NCBI GenBank assembly: GCA_963575745.1
Contig: CAUYUJ010009557.1
Location: forward strand, 101,001 to 165,000
Length of the DNA stretch: 64,000 nucleotides
Source: Prorocentrum cordatum
Lineage: Eukaryota > Sar > Dinophyceae > Prorocentrales > Prorocentraceae
Direction of reading: 5' to 3'
Below are positions 30,736-42,699 of this stretch, in pieces. The translations under genes were made by a program, and so were the position numbers. Under the pieces are notes generated by a model. It did not search any database and was not told the DNA's origin. It worked only from the letters and a program-made list of their open reading frames with translations. Within the stretch, counting starts at the first letter, position 1; the number at the start of each line of letters is the position of its first letter.

Positions 30736-30775
30736 GGTCACCGCGTCGTCGTGGCGGTCATCGTGGCCGTCGGCG
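30560..30775. repeat. (GTC)n array, ~215 bp
   Basis: GTC/GTG triplets with few interruptions. Val-, Ser- or Thr-rich frames are artefacts. Confidence 0.9.
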
Positions 30776-31395
30776 TGCCCGCCGTGGTCGTCGTCGGCCG
30801 TCGCAGGCAGAGTTGGGGAGGAGGGGGGGGCCGAGGGACGAGGGGGAGGGGGGAGCTCCAGCAATTCTGCGGACGACGTGGAATCCAAGAGGCGAGGAGT
30901 AGGATTGGAAGGACGACACAAGATCGACGGGCTTCAGAGCGAGAAGTAGGATCGGATGTGATCTTGCATCGAATCGGGCCGTACGGGCGTGGAGCCGAAA
31001 CCGAACCGAGTCGGCCGCGCCAGGCTGCACAGCAACGCCGTGTCAGGCCACATCAGATCTTCGGACTATACGTATAGGGCATCGAGTCTGATAGGGCCTG
31101 CCGAACGAGGACGAGGATGGAGGAATGGGGGAGAGGAAGGAAGGAGGCACAGCAGGACGCCGAAGAGGGTGCGCAAAAGTAGGCAAACGGATGAGGAGGT
31201 GCAAGGATCCTCCCCACCGCTGTCCTCCTCTCCCTCAAACAAAAAACCCTGGACATATCCAGAGGCGCATCTCGACCAGCGGACCTCGAAGGGAATCTGG
31301 CTCTCGCGACGAGACGTCGCCCCAGAGGCCCTCAGAGGGCACGATCGCCTGGGAACCTTGGTCCTCGATCGCCCCGGGAAGATGACGGATGAGGA
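30776..31395. other. No gene seen
   Basis: Mixed GC-rich and purine-rich sequence with short motif-free frames on both strands. Confidence 0.35.
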
Positions 31396-31545
31396 CCACG
31401 ACGCGGCTGGCCACGGGGCGGGCGATGGAGGGGGGAGGAGGGACTGAGGGGGGGGGAGGAAGAGGGAGCGGGGGGGAGGAGGGAGGGGGAGGAGGAGGAG
31501 GACGAGGAGGAGGAGGAGGTGGAGTCGGCGGGGTGGCGGGGATAG
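31396..31545. repeat. GGA/GGGGA purine-rich tract
   Basis: About 150 bp almost purely G and A on the plus strand, with clusters of G runs that could form G-quadruplexes. Confidence 0.75.
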
Positions 31546-32190
31546 GCAGACGGAGGCGAACGGCCGAGCATGATGCCCACGGTGCGGGGGATGATGGCCA
31601 CGGCATTGGGCGATAACACTCGGCCGCACGCAGGCCAGGATGAGAAGCCGGAGGAGCAAGACCCTCCTAAATCGGTTCGTACCGATTCGGTCCCTTCCTC
31701 CCTCACAGCCTGGCTGGCGCACACTCTTAGCCCTCGCGGGCCCACCGCCTTCTGCTTCACATTGTGCGCCTGTCCTTTTTTTCTGCTGCGCCAGCCGGGA
31801 CTAATTTGCTGTTGCGGGACTGAGTGCCCTTCTACTTGTTCACACACGTACGCTTCAAGCTCAATTCCATAGTTTGTGCAACGTCGAATCATGAGGAGGA
31901 CCAATGTAAATCCATGACGCATGAACGATGTTGCAAGAAACCTTAACCGCCAAACGCCGGTCCATAGGGACACCACAAGACTTAAACTCATGGCAAGAAG
32001 CGCCAAATAACACCTGGGACATCAACACCGCGAATCACAATGACTTGTGCGTCATGACGAAACTGAACCGTGCCAGAACACCAGTACTTGCATTTCAACA
32101 ATGCAGATCAACGTGACTGTTGCGCCCAGACATTCCTTAATCGTGCAAGAACACCTCTCCTGGGACTTTAACCCTACGAACCCCTGAGAC
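31546..32190. other. Unique-looking AT-richer sequence, no gene assigned
   Basis: GAGGACCAATGTAAATCCATGACGCA near 31896 resembles 43630–43665, again hinting at a dispersed repeat. Minus-strand frames are open but motif-free. Confidence 0.35.
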
Positions 32191-32194
32191 TGCC

Positions 32195-32665
32195 ATAAAC
32201 TTTTGAGACGACTGCGTGCGACACTCAGGCTCGGATCGCATGTTGAAAACGAACCGTCCTGCATCCTCGAAATTGTCAGGCGATAGCCACATTTTGAAAA
32301 CGGCCTGCCATTCATCTTCGAAACTGTCGCAAACTTTACAACGAATGCATGTGACACTCAAGCGCGAATCAGATGTTGAAAAGGAACCGTCCTGCATCCG
32401 CGAAGCTGCTGCAAACTTCTACAACAAATGTACTCGACGCTACGGCGAGAACCAGATTTTGAAAACCACCCGCCCTCCATCCTTCAAACTGGTGCAAACT
32501 TGTAAGACGAATATGCACGGCGCTCGGGCGATAGCCACATTCTGAAGACGGCCTGCCGTCCATCCCCGACGCTGTCACAAACCTTCAAGGAACATGCGCG
32601 CGGTGCTAAAACTAGAAACACAATTTCAAAGCCACCCGCTTGTCATCTCTGGAACTGTTGCTAGC
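32195..32665. repeat. ~83-bp satellite, locus 1
   Basis: The landmark TTTTGAAAAC (variants TGTTGAAAA, TTCTGAAGAC) begins at 32241, 32292, 32374, 32457 and 32540, so most steps are 82–83 bp with one 51-bp short unit. Units carry CCTCCATCC, CAAACT and CGAATGTGC phrases. A related array with an 83-bp step is at 45386–45600. Confidence 0.8.
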
Positions 32666-33175
32666 TCCAAGCAATCATCTTGAATCATGAGCGCTGGATC
32701 ATAAGCGGTGCTTCAAACCACCGCTTGCCATTTTTGGATCATACGCGGTGAAGAACTATCGGGCAATACGGCAAGCCATCCCTAGCAACACGTCTGGGGC
32801 TCCGGCAGGGCAGCTACTTTCATGGAGGACGGAGGCAGACGACCAGCGCGTCATCGAGAGGGACCTTCGAGCAGCTGCCCCTGGAGCGCCTGCCCGTGGA
32901 CACGAGATCCGCTCCAGGCGGCCCGGCCCAGGAACTCGCGATGCGGCTGCAAGCTGACGAGGGTTTTCGGGGAGGGTCCTGGAAGCCGCTTGACGGGGAG
33001 ACCCGTGGGAAAAAGACGGGCAGGAACAGCGGACAGAAGAAGGGAACGGAAGGACACCGCGCTAACGACGGGGGGACCGACCGGCCTGCAGCTGCGAAGC
33101 GTCGCTGGAGCCATCGAAGCGGGTCAGCACCTTCATTACCTTCCCCGTCTCGGCCTCGACGCAGCGGCGGAGCCA
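32666..33175. other. No gene seen
   Basis: A repeated phrase GGATCATA(A/C)GCGGTG occurs at about 32697 and 32736. Otherwise unique-looking GC-rich sequence with short frames. Confidence 0.4.
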
Positions 33176-33179
33176 TCGC

Positions 33180-34262
33180 CGACGTCGTCGTCCGTCGTCC
33201 GTTGCCGCCGCCGACGCCGTAATGGTCCATCGTCGTCGTTGTCGACGTCGTCGTCGTTGATGATCGTCGTCGTCATCGTAGTGGTCGTCGCCGTCGTCAT
33301 CGTTCGTCGTCGTCGTCGACGTTTACAGTCGTCGTGTTCGTCGTCGTGGTCGCGGTCGTCGTCGTCGTAGTGGTCTTCGTCGCTCGTAGTCGTAGTTGTC
33401 GTAGTCGTGCGAAGTCGCCGTCATCGTTGTCGTCCGTCGTCCGCAGTCGTCGTCGTCGGCCGTCGTCGTCGTCGTCGCCGTGGTCGTCGTCGTTCGTTGT
33501 TGTCGTCGCTGTCGTCGTCGTCGTCGTCATCGTCGTTCGTAGTCGCCGCCGTCGTCGTCGTCGTCGTCGTCGGTCGTCGTCGCCCTCGTCCTCGTCCATC
33601 GTCGTCGTGGTCGTTTGTGGTCGTCGTCGTGGTCGTTTGTCGAAGTCGACTTCGTTCGTCGGTCGTCTTCGCGGGCATCGCCGCGCCGTCGTCGTCGTCG
33701 CCCGTCGTCGTTTGTAGTCGCCGTCGTCGTCGTCGTCTTCGGTCGTCGTCGTCGACGTCCGTCGCCGTTGTCGTCGTCTTCGGCGTCGTTGTCGTGTTTC
33801 GTCGTAGCCGTTTGTCGTCGTCGTCCGTCGTCGTAGTCGTCTTCGTCGTCGTCGTCGTCCGTCGTCGTCGTCGTCGTCGTCGTCTGGCGTCGGCGTCGTC
33901 GTCGTTCGTCGTCGTCATCGTCCTTCGTAGTCGTCGTCGTCATTCGCCATCGTTCGTCATCGTCGTCGTCGTTCGTCGCCGTCGTCGTCCGTCGTCGTGT
34001 GTAATCATCGTCGCAGTCGTCGTTTATGGTAGTCGTCGTCGTCGTCGTTTGTGGCAGTCGTCGTCCGTCGTCGGCGTCGTCATCGTCAGTCGCCGTCAGT
34101 CGTTGTCGTCTTCGTCGTCGTCGTCGTCGTCGTTGGTAATCGTCGTCGTCGTCCTCGTCGTCGTCGTCGTCGACAGTCGTCCGTCGTCGTCGTCCGTCGT
34201 CGTCGTTCGTCGTCGTTCGTCGTCGCCGTCGTCCGTCGTCTGTCGTCGACGTCGCCCATCGT

Positions 34263-34296
<34 letters not shown>

Positions 34297-35289
34297 TCGT
34301 CGCTCGTCATTCGTCGTTCGTCGTTCGTCGTCGTCGCTGTCGGCGTCGTTGTCGTCGTCGTCGTAGTCGTCGTCGTCGGCGTCGTCATCGAAGTCGTCGT
34401 CGTCGGTCGTCGTTCATCCTCGTCGCCGGCGTCGTGCGTCGTCGTAGTCGTCGTCGTTGTCGTTTGTAGTCGTCGTCGTCGCCGTCGTCGGCCGTCGTTC
34501 GTCGTCGTCGTCGTCGCCGTTGTCGTTTGTAGTCGTCGTCGTCGTCGTCATCGTCGTCGTCGTTGTCGTCTTTCGTCGTCGTCGTACTCGTCGTTTGCAA
34601 TCGTCGTCGATGTCGTCCGCCGTCGTCGTTGTCGATCTCGTCGCGGTCGTCGTTCGTCTTCGTTTGTCGTTCGTCATCGTCGTCGTCGTCGTTTGTAGTC
34701 GTTGCCATTTGTCGTCGTAGTCGTCGTCGTCGTTTGTAGTCGAAGTCGTCGTCGTTGTCCTGTGTAGTCATCGTCGTCGTCGTCGTGGTCACTCGTCGTC
34801 GTCGTCGTCGTCGTCGAAAGCTGCGTCGTTCGTCGTCGTCCGTCATCGTTGTCGTCGTTATCGTTCGTTGTCGTTCTCGTCGTCATCGTCCGTCGTCGTC
34901 CGTCGTCGTCGTCGCTCGTCGTCGAGGCTAGTCGTCGTCGTCTTCGTCCGTCGTTCGTCGTCGTTCGTCGTCGTCGATGTTGTCATCGTCGAGGTTCGTC
35001 GTCATCCGTCGTCGTTTGTCGTCGTCGTCGTCGTCGTCCGTCGTGGTCGTCGTCCGTCGTTCGCCATTGGTCGTCGTCGTCATCGTCGGCGTTCTTCGTC
35101 GTTCGACGTCGTAGTCGTCGCAGTCGTCATAGTCGTCGTCCTTCGTCGATCATCGTCGTTCGTCATCGTCGTCGAGGTTCGTCATCGTGCGCCGTCGTCG
35201 TCGTCGTTTGTAGTCGTCGTCGCCGTCCGTCGTCGTCGTCGTTCGTTGTCGTCGTTGTCGTCGTCGTAGTCGTCGTTGTCGTCGTCGTA

Positions 35290-35358
<69 letters not shown>

Positions 35359-36310
35359 CTCGTCGTCGTCGTCGTCGTCGAAGTCGTCGTCGTCGTCGTT
35401 GTCGTCGTCACTCGTCGCTCGTTGTCAAGATTAGTCGTTGTCGTCGACGTCGCTCGTCGTTTTCCGTCGTCGTCGTCGTTTGTAGTTGTCGTCGTCGTCG
35501 TCGTTGTCAGTCGTCGTCGTTGCTCGTCGTCGTCGTCATCGTGGTCGTCGTGACTCGTCGCTCGTCGTCATCGTCGTCCATCGTCGTCGTCGTCGTCGTC
35601 GTTCGTCGTCGTTCGTCGTTCCTCGCCGTCGTCGTCGTTCGTCGTCGTCGTTCGTCGTCGTCGAAGTCGTCGTTCGTCGTCGTCGTCGTCGTCAGTCGTT
35701 CGTCGTCGTCGTCGTCGGTCTTCGTCGTCGTTCGACGTCGTCGTCGTCCGTCGTTCGTCGCGTTCGTCGCCGTCGACGGCGAGGTTCGCCGTCGTTCGTC
35801 GCCGTCGTCGTCGTCGTTTGTAGTCGTCGTCGTCGTCGTAGTCGTTGTCGTCGCCGTCGTCGTCTTCGTCGTCGTCTTCGTTCGTCGTCGTCGTTCGTCG
35901 TTCGTCGTCGTCGTCGTTCGTCGTCGTCGTCGTCGTAGTCGTCGTCGTCGTCGCTCCTCGCACGTCGTCGAGGTTCGTCGCCGTCGTCGTCGTCGTCGTC
36001 GTCGTCGTCCGTCGTCGTTCGTCGTCGTCGTCGAGGTTCGTCGTCGTTCGTCGTCGTCGTCGTCGAAGTCGTCGTCCTCGTCGTTTGGTCGTCGCCGTTC
36101 GTCGTCACCGTCTTCGTCGTCGTCGAAGTTCGTCGTCGTTCATCGTCGCCGTCGTCGTTGTTTGTAGTCGTCGTCGTCGTCGTCGTCATCGTCGTTCGTC
36201 GTCGTTCGTCGTCGTCGTCGTCGTCGTTCGTCGTCGTCGCCGTCGTCGTCGCCGTCGTCGTCATCGTCGCTCGTCGTCGTCTATCGTAGTCGTCGTCGTC
36301 CGTCGCCGTC
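33180..36310. repeat. ~3.1-kb TCG/GTC trinucleotide array
   Basis: Almost continuous TCG triplets with recurrent GTT, GTA, CCG and AGG interruptions and occasional frame slips. It opens frames of 70–320 aa in all six frames (Val/Arg/Ser or Asp/Thr/Arg rich), none of which should be called a gene. Every TCG step places CpG sites across the full length. Confidence 0.95.
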
Positions 36311-37195
36311 GTCCGGCAGTCGTCTTCGCGGGCGGCGGCGCGCCGCGGCCTCCTCTGCCGGGATTGTCGCGGGCGGGCCAATGTCGGCCACCCGCCGCTG
36401 CTGTGCCGCCTTTTGGGGGGGGGGTCGCCAGGCCTGAGCTGGATCGAGTCTACGAGAAGAGCGCCCCAGGAGGCCTGGCGACAGGGCTGCTGGAGGGCAC
36501 CTCGGGGCCCGAGAGCCGCCAGGAGTCGGGGAATACAGCGAAAAAAACCAGGGATCTCCTCTTCCCCCTCCTCCCCCGCAATGCCCCACTCCGCTTCCAA
36601 ACCCCCCCGCCCCTCCTCTCGAATCTACGAGAACGGCGCCCTTCAGATCCCGCTCCAGTGCGGTTCAATGCTTGACTTCGCGGCCCCGAGCATCTTATTG
36701 GGCCCGACGAACCGACAGCACCTCGAAGGACGCCAACGCTGTACGGCGCACACGCGCCGTCCGCGGCCCACGTCGGCCGCGGAATCGGCTCGGCATCGGG
36801 CCACTGGGCATCGCGGATCGGGCCCGGATGTACATGAACACCGCCCCTCGATCCGCGAGACCGGCCGCGTGACACAAACCTTCGCGCAATGCGCGCTCTC
36901 GGAACCACCGTGGATTCATGTGCGTGTGCGTCCTGCTTCCGCTCCTGAGTGGGGAGCCCGGCGACACGCCCCCGCGGGGAACGCCGTCGTGTCGGCCAGG
37001 ACCCGCTGCACGCCCCCGCGGGGAACCCCTCCGCGTGCCACAGCCGAGGAGGCACCCCTCCACCCCGCCTCGCTGCCGCCGCGCGCGCCGACGGCCGGCC
37101 GGCCCGCGCTCCGCTGGAGGGCCCCCGCAGTCGCGGGGGGGGGGGCTTGCTTCCGGAGGCGGGGGGGGATCCTGGCGAGAGGGAGGAGCCGACCT
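36311..37195. other. GC-rich sequence, no gene assigned
   Basis: CGCCCCCGCGGGGAAC occurs twice (about 36966 and 37010). Large frames are open on both strands but have biased composition and no motif. Confidence 0.4.
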
Positions 37196-37197
37196 GA

Positions 37198-37460
37198 CCT
37201 CCTCCTCCTCCTCCTCCTCTTCTTCTTCTTATTATTATTCTTCTTCTTATTATTATTCGTCGTCTTCTTCTTCTTATTATTATTATTCTTATTCGTATTA
37301 TTCGTCTTCGTCTTCTTCTTCTTATTATGATCCTTCTCCTTCTTCTTCTTTTTCTTGTTATTTTTCTTATTCTGCTGCTTCTTCTTCTGCTTATTCTGCT
37401 TCTTCTTCTGCTTATTCCTCCTCCTCCTCCACCTCCTCCTCCTCCTCCCCCTCCTCCATT
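37198..37460. repeat. Compound CTC/CTT/ATT trinucleotide array
   Basis: CTC triplets grade into CTT, then ATT, then CTT with TCG and TGC interruptions and back to CTC, as if one triplet array drifted by substitution. Confidence 0.9.
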
Positions 37461-38479
37461 TAAACGTTGCCCAGACTCTAAGCATGATGCTCGCAACGTG
37501 CGACCTCCTCTTCCTCCTCCGCCTCCTCCTCCTCACCTCCCGAGGCCCGGGTCCAGAAGCCCTCACGACACTGCCCTGGGGCCGGGCAAGGCAAGCAGAA
37601 AACGCAGCCAGGGCTCGAGAGCACCCTGGTTCCACCGCGACATGCGGGCTAGGCGGGCTGGGCCTGTGGGGTGGCGAGTGGGGGGAGGACAATAACGAGG
37701 GGGAGGACCCCCCCCTTCCAGATTATTGCACACAATGCCCTCCACGCCGTAGATCGATCTGGACCGAGGACTTGCCTGGACTGCTGAGAAACAAACGCTT
37801 CACTTGCAAGAACATTCAAAGGTCCTTGCGCTATCTTTCAAACCGCCTGAAGGCCAGGGCGAAGGGAGATGGATAGGATGGAGACTCGTTCCTCCTGCCT
37901 CTTCTTCCTCCTCCTCCTCATTCTACTTCTTCTCCTTCCCCTTCTGGGGGGAGAGGGATGATGGCTCTGTCCAGGACAATCCGAATGTAGACCGTCGCGT
38001 GTTCATATATGACTTCCTCCTCTAGGCCAAAGATGGGATCCCCACGAACCTCGTTAAGATCCTCACCTCAACCTCCTACGATATTAAACGAACTATCGAA
38101 AACGAACTCAGGTGCAACATCGACGAACACAAACCCGTCATCCTGGCTTCCTTCGTCCGTCGGGGATCGGGAACCTCTCTTTGGAACACTGGGCGAATCC
38201 GCAGACGATGTCGGCGTGTGGAAGACGCTCTTCCGTTGGTCGCCGTCGTCGTCGTCGTGTCGTCTACGTCGTCTCTTCGTCGTCTCTGTCATCGTCTCCG
38301 TCTCCGTCGTCTCAGCATCGTCTCCGTCAATCGTCGTCTCCGTCGTCCCCGTCTCCTTTCCCTGGGCCCTCCTCCTGAAGCGCGCTTGCCAGGCCGACAT
38401 TGAGGCACGTCGTAGCTGAGTCGAAGGGCAGCCCCTTCCCTTTGATCCCTTCCCGCCGGGGGGGGGGTCCCGGGAAGTG
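37461..38479. other. No gene assigned; small CTC and GTC runs
   Basis: CTC-rich runs near 37500–37535 and 37895–37940 and a GTC-rich run at 38238–38340 lie in unique-looking sequence. No motif is recognised. Confidence 0.4.
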
Positions 38480-39060
38480 ACACACGGGGGGGGTCCCTGG
38501 GGGCGGTCATGGGGGGTGGGTCGCCCCCCAGATACGCATGCCCCCCTGGGCGGTTCCAGGGCCCAGGGAAGCCCCAAGACGCAGCAAGAGTGCCCCAAGA
38601 GGCCCCCAAGACAGTCCTCGAGGGCCCTGGATCGCCGAATTATCGGTCCAAGACGCCAAAGTAGCCTCTAGACTCTAGACGGCTCAAGAGGTGTTCAAAC
38701 GCCCCAAGAGGCCTCCAAGAGTACTCCCAAGATGACCCCAAAGGGCAAAATTCAACGATGTTCCTTAAGTTTTGGAGAGTGTGGCGTTCTCGCCTTGTCG
38801 GCTTCCCGACGCTCCAAGACCGCCAAAGAGACCTCCAAGATCGCCCCAGAGGCCTCCAAGAGGTTCCCACAACGAACCAAGAGAGCCCCGAGACCGCCGC
38901 CAAGGCATCCAAGACAGCCCAAGAGGCCCCCAAGACGGCTACAAAATGAGATTTCGGGCCCTCGGCCTGGAAACCCCATGAGGCCCCCACGAGGCTCCCA
39001 AGAGGCCCCCAAGAGCCTCCCAAGATGCCCCAAACCTACCCCCAAGAGGCCCCCGAGACG
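38480..39060. repeat. CCAAGAGGCC degenerate repeat block, locus 3
   Basis: Same organisation as 4480–5060. Its core at about 38755–38820 (GTTCCTTAAGTTTTGG…GGCGTTCTCGCC) matches the other loci. Confidence 0.8.
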
Positions 39061-39077
39061 TCGTCGTCGTCGTTCAG

Positions 39078-39750
39078 GATCGGCGGCACCGGCCAGAAGG
39101 CCTCTCCAGTATGCAGGGCCGCAGAGTATGAGGATCGACTCAGCAGCCAAGTAAGACATGGACTACACAGCCTGAGGTAGAGTTCGCAGCCGACGAAAAC
39201 GTGCGGTCCTACGCCAGAGATGTTCAGGATGCGACAGAAGAAGTGCACTGCAGGCGCTCAAGAAGGCTGGACGGACACGCGCTAGCTCCACAGAACAAGC
39301 TTGGGCCAGGCAAATCACTACGGAGCTGAAGTTGCAAGCCAAACGCATTCAGGACTCATCCAGAGTCAGAACATCTACTTAAGAACCGTCGGGGAAATAC
39401 GTCACATCAGTTCCAGAGCCATACATTTGCGCCTCTTTGGAGACCCCTCTTGGAAAACCGCGCTGGGGCCCGTGGTCTACTACATCCTGATACGGAGGTT
39501 CACCACGCAGGCTGGCCTTTTCAGTCTCCCCATCGTGGATTCCAAGGGAAAGAAGATCAGGAACGTCAGACGCCCCCCACCCAAGACATGGACATCCTGC
39601 ACAGGCCCCCTATAGGGGCCACCATCCTCGGCCTCTGGGCTCGAGACCTCCGAGGGCCAAGCACTCCAATTCTGAGCATCGTTTATCTGATCCCTAGCCC
39701 CAGCGGCGTGGCCTGGGCCCCGCTGGCCGATTTACCCCTCTAGATGGGGA
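39078..39750. other. Unique-looking region; 104-aa hypothetical frame at 39301–39615 (+)
   Basis: A non-repetitive, AT-richer stretch. The plus-strand frame 39301–39615 has balanced amino-acid composition (…GPVVYYILIRRFTTQAG…) but no family I recognise and no neighbouring exon I can join. It may be a fragment of an old element. Confidence 0.25.
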
Positions 39751-39884
39751 TAGGCCGTTCCCTTCGGGTTTCGAGATGTGCATCCCCAACTGAGGTGGTA
39801 ATTTGGTGGGGGTCTCGAAGGGGATGGGGATGGGGATGGGGGTCGGTTAAACGATACTGAAATTCACAGTCGTGCCGCCCGTTC

Positions 39885-39977
39885 TGCTCAAGCACCACCT
39901 CGAGGAGGCCTGGGAAGCAAACCTCGAGCAGACAGCCGCTGCCAGAATGGGACCAGCGTCGTCGTCGTCGACGTCGT

Positions 39978-40031
<54 letters not shown>

Positions 40032-40051
40032 TCGTAGTCGTCGTCGTCGTT

Positions 40052-40085
<34 letters not shown>

Positions 40086-40172
40086 TCGTCGTTCGTCTCC
40101 CTTGCTCGAGCACCACCTCGAGGAGGCCTGGGCAGCAAGCCTCGAGCAGACGGCCGCCGCCGGGATGGGGAC
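39885..40172. repeat. ~70-bp direct repeat flanking a (GTC)n array
   Basis: 39887–39955 and 40102–40170 are near-identical and contain CACCACCTCGAGGAGGCCTG. The 146 bp between them is (GTC)n (39958–40090). On the plus strand both copies read as related peptides containing HHLEEAW and LEQTAAA, with replacement and silent differences. Confidence 0.85.
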
Positions 40173-40299
40173 CGGCGGGCGAGAGACCAGGCGTCGCGTC
40201 AGCCCAGAGGGCACTCCACGGCGCCTCCCTGACCCAGTTTCAGAAGAGCTGCCTCTGATGGGCCTCTTCTCCACCACCACCACCATAAGTTGGAGGGGG

Positions 40300-40432
40300 A
40301 GGGGGTCCTCCTCCTCCTCCTCCTCTTCCTCCTCCTCCTCCACCTCCTCCTTCTCCTCTTCCTCCTCGTCCTCCTCCTCCTCCTCCTCCTCCTCTTCGTC
40401 CCCGTCCTCCTCGTCCTCATCATCCTTCCCCC
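40300..40432. repeat. (CTC)n microsatellite
   Basis: CTC triplets with TTC and GTC interruptions. Confidence 0.9.
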
Positions 40433-41670
40433 CTTCAGCCTCGTGTCCTGCCTCACCGAATGCCTCTGGACCAACGCCAGACTAGCTGCTGCAGGATACA
40501 CCACCGGCGCGGAAAATACACATGAAAACCAACAGGCGGCATGACGCATAGGTTCAGCTGTCCCCACATCCGTAACATCAGGGGTGGCTGACCCCCCCAG
40601 GACTGAGGAGTATCTAGAAGGGTACCCCTCGAAATCTCCCTAGCCCACGGTTTCAACTGTCAACCCCTTTCGTGCGTCAACCAACCGGAAGGTTCTGGCC
40701 TCGAATGGGAGTGTTGGTCCCGAACCGGAGAACCCATGGAGGTCGCCCTGTATGGCGAAGGTTTGGGTCGTGTTTCAAGCATGGCCCCCAGATGTTGCAC
40801 CAGAGTGGCTGGTCAGTAGCTGTAATAGATCAGGGCGGAGAGTGCGCTGCCCACCTGTAGGGCAGACAGGCAAGCTTTTGTCGCACACGCCGCCCGCTGC
40901 TGAGCCCATGTTTGCCCCACTGTAAGATGCATTCACTCCCACCACCTGGGGGGCCATCGACAAGTATGCCTTGCCAAGATTCGGTAGAGAGAACATGTGC
41001 GCAGGGTTAGAGCTGCTCTCTGAAGGTAAAGGCTCGGGGGGTAGTACCCTTCCAGAGATCTGTGAAATCGTTTCGCACCAGAATTCAAGGACACATCCCT
41101 GGCCATGGGAAATGACATTGTAAACAGACTCCCTAAAACTGCTGCCGTCAAGCCTGGAGCCCCCCCCCCCCCCCCCCTCGGAATCTGAATTGCAGACGAT
41201 TGTTCCCAGGATGGCACGTGTACCGTTCGTTGGTTAAAAAAGTTATGGCGCAAGGCCTGCCACTCTGGCCAACCATTATGCCAAAACCTGAAGAACAACC
41301 TTCGATGGGCCCACCTCCAAACCAGCCGTGAAGCCCGTGGTTGGCGCCGCCTTGCTCGCCCATCTGCTGCCTGCCTCCTCCCCTCCCCTTCCCTGGCGCT
41401 CCCCCTGGACGACCAACAGAGCAAGGACACCCACCAGTGGGTTGAAAACAAGGGCATTTGGAGGTGCGACCTGCGTCGTACGTGAGCCCGAACTGGGGCC
41501 AGCAATAGACAGAGCTGCCCAGGAATGGATGCCACGCTCTCGCAGATCGCCGAGGACAGACGAGAGCACATCAGTTATGGTCTCGACCAACCTGGTAGGG
41601 CACACTGCGTCGTCGTGTGCTGGCAGCGCGGTGCTTACAATGAATTCGTTGCCAGGGCCTTCCAAGCAGA
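40433..41670. other. No gene assigned
   Basis: A unique-looking region with a C-run at 41160–41178. Minus-strand frames of 212 and 173 aa (40933–41571, 41276–41797) have balanced composition but no motif I can name. Confidence 0.3.
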
Positions 41671-41846
41671 GTACAGTCAACCAGTATAAAGATGCGCGAT
41701 AAGGATGCAAGGGCCTTGGACGCCCATTTCGAAGCTTTTCGAGCGGGGCGCGGCCAGCGAAAGCGGCGAAGGATGGACCGAGGAGGCAAGGATGCAAGGG
41801 TACCCTTGGGAAGGTTGCCCATCCTTACTTTGCGGGTTGACTGTAC
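41671..41846. mobile_element. Small element with GTACAGTCAACC terminal inverted repeats, copy 1
   Basis: GTACAGTCAACC (41671–41682) and GGTTGACTGTAC (41835–41846) are exact inverted termini of a 176-bp segment. The interior contains GAGCGGGGCGCGG, GGAGGCAAGGATGCA and GGGAAGGTTGCCCATCCTTA, shared with 54471–54604. Non-coding and MITE-like in size. No clear target-site duplication is visible. Confidence 0.6.
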
Positions 41847-41879
41847 CCTGGCCTCCCTCACAGCAACACTGAGGTAGCA

Positions 41880-42240
41880 ACCCTGAACTGCCTCAAGACT
41901 TGACGCCATCCGAAGCACGGGATGCGCAGCAAGCCCCGCTTTGCCAGCCCCACCGCACGGGATGTGTGATCCAGAGGGGCACACGCGGGCGTCTGTGGTC
42001 TCGAGCTCAGCTTGAGGCGAGCAAGCACGGACAACATTCAGACAGACGCACTGGTCCTGAGGGGGGGGGGGTGAGAAGATGGGACAATCAATGGCGCCTA
42101 ACTTCGCACTTCGCGCACCCCCCCAAGGAAGACGAAGAGGATGAGGAGTCGGAGCCGATTCGCGACGCGCGAATGACTTCGCGCTCTCGAGGGCGCCCTC
42201 GGCAATGGGGGGGGGACCGAGGCGTGCTCCCCACCACAGG
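41880..42240. other. No gene seen
   Basis: Unique-looking sequence ending in a short G run (42061–42070). Nothing recognisable. Confidence 0.35.
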
Positions 42241-42243
42241 GGG

Positions 42244-42348
42244 CGCCCGCCTGCTGCGCCGCCGCCTGCTGCGCCGCCGCCTGCTGCGCTGCCGCCTGCT
42301 GCGCTGCCGCCTGCTGCGCCGCCGCCTGCTGCGCCGCCGCCTGCGGGG
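42244..42348. repeat. 15-bp CGCCTGCTGCGCCGC tandem repeat
   Basis: About seven 15-bp units with C/T variation. Frames are open throughout because 15 is a multiple of three. Confidence 0.9.
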
Positions 42349-42389
42349 GTGCGCCCAAGGGCCCCCGCGCGCGCCCGTCGCAGACCGAC

Positions 42390-42570
42390 GCCGCCGACCT
42401 CGACGACGACGACGACGACGACGACGACAACGACGACGACGAGGACGACATCGACTTCGACCTCGACCTCGACCTCGACGGCGATGACGGCGACGGCGAC
42501 GACGACCCCGACTATGACCTCGACGACGACGGCGATCTCGACGACGACGGCAACGACGACGGCATCCACA
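42390..42570. repeat. (GAC)n array
   Basis: GAC/GGC triplets, Asp-rich in one frame. A repeat, not an acidic protein. Confidence 0.9.
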
Positions 42571-42699
42571 ACGGCGGCGCGCCGCCTGCTTCTGCTGGGC
42601 GGCGGCCTGTGCGGCCTGTGCGGCCTGCGCTCGCTGCAACAGCATTGCCTGCCCGCGCGAGATGGGGGGGTCAGCGGGGGAGGGCGCACATCCTAGCGC

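Noticed and set aside
33407-36675. Long Val/Arg/Ser- or Asp/Thr-rich open frames on both strands (up to ~320 aa)
   Set aside because: They follow directly from the TCG trinucleotide array, which leaves all six frames open.
41276-41797. Minus-strand frame with an integrase-like feel
   Set aside because: No D-D-E spacing or zinc-binding HHCC motif could be identified.
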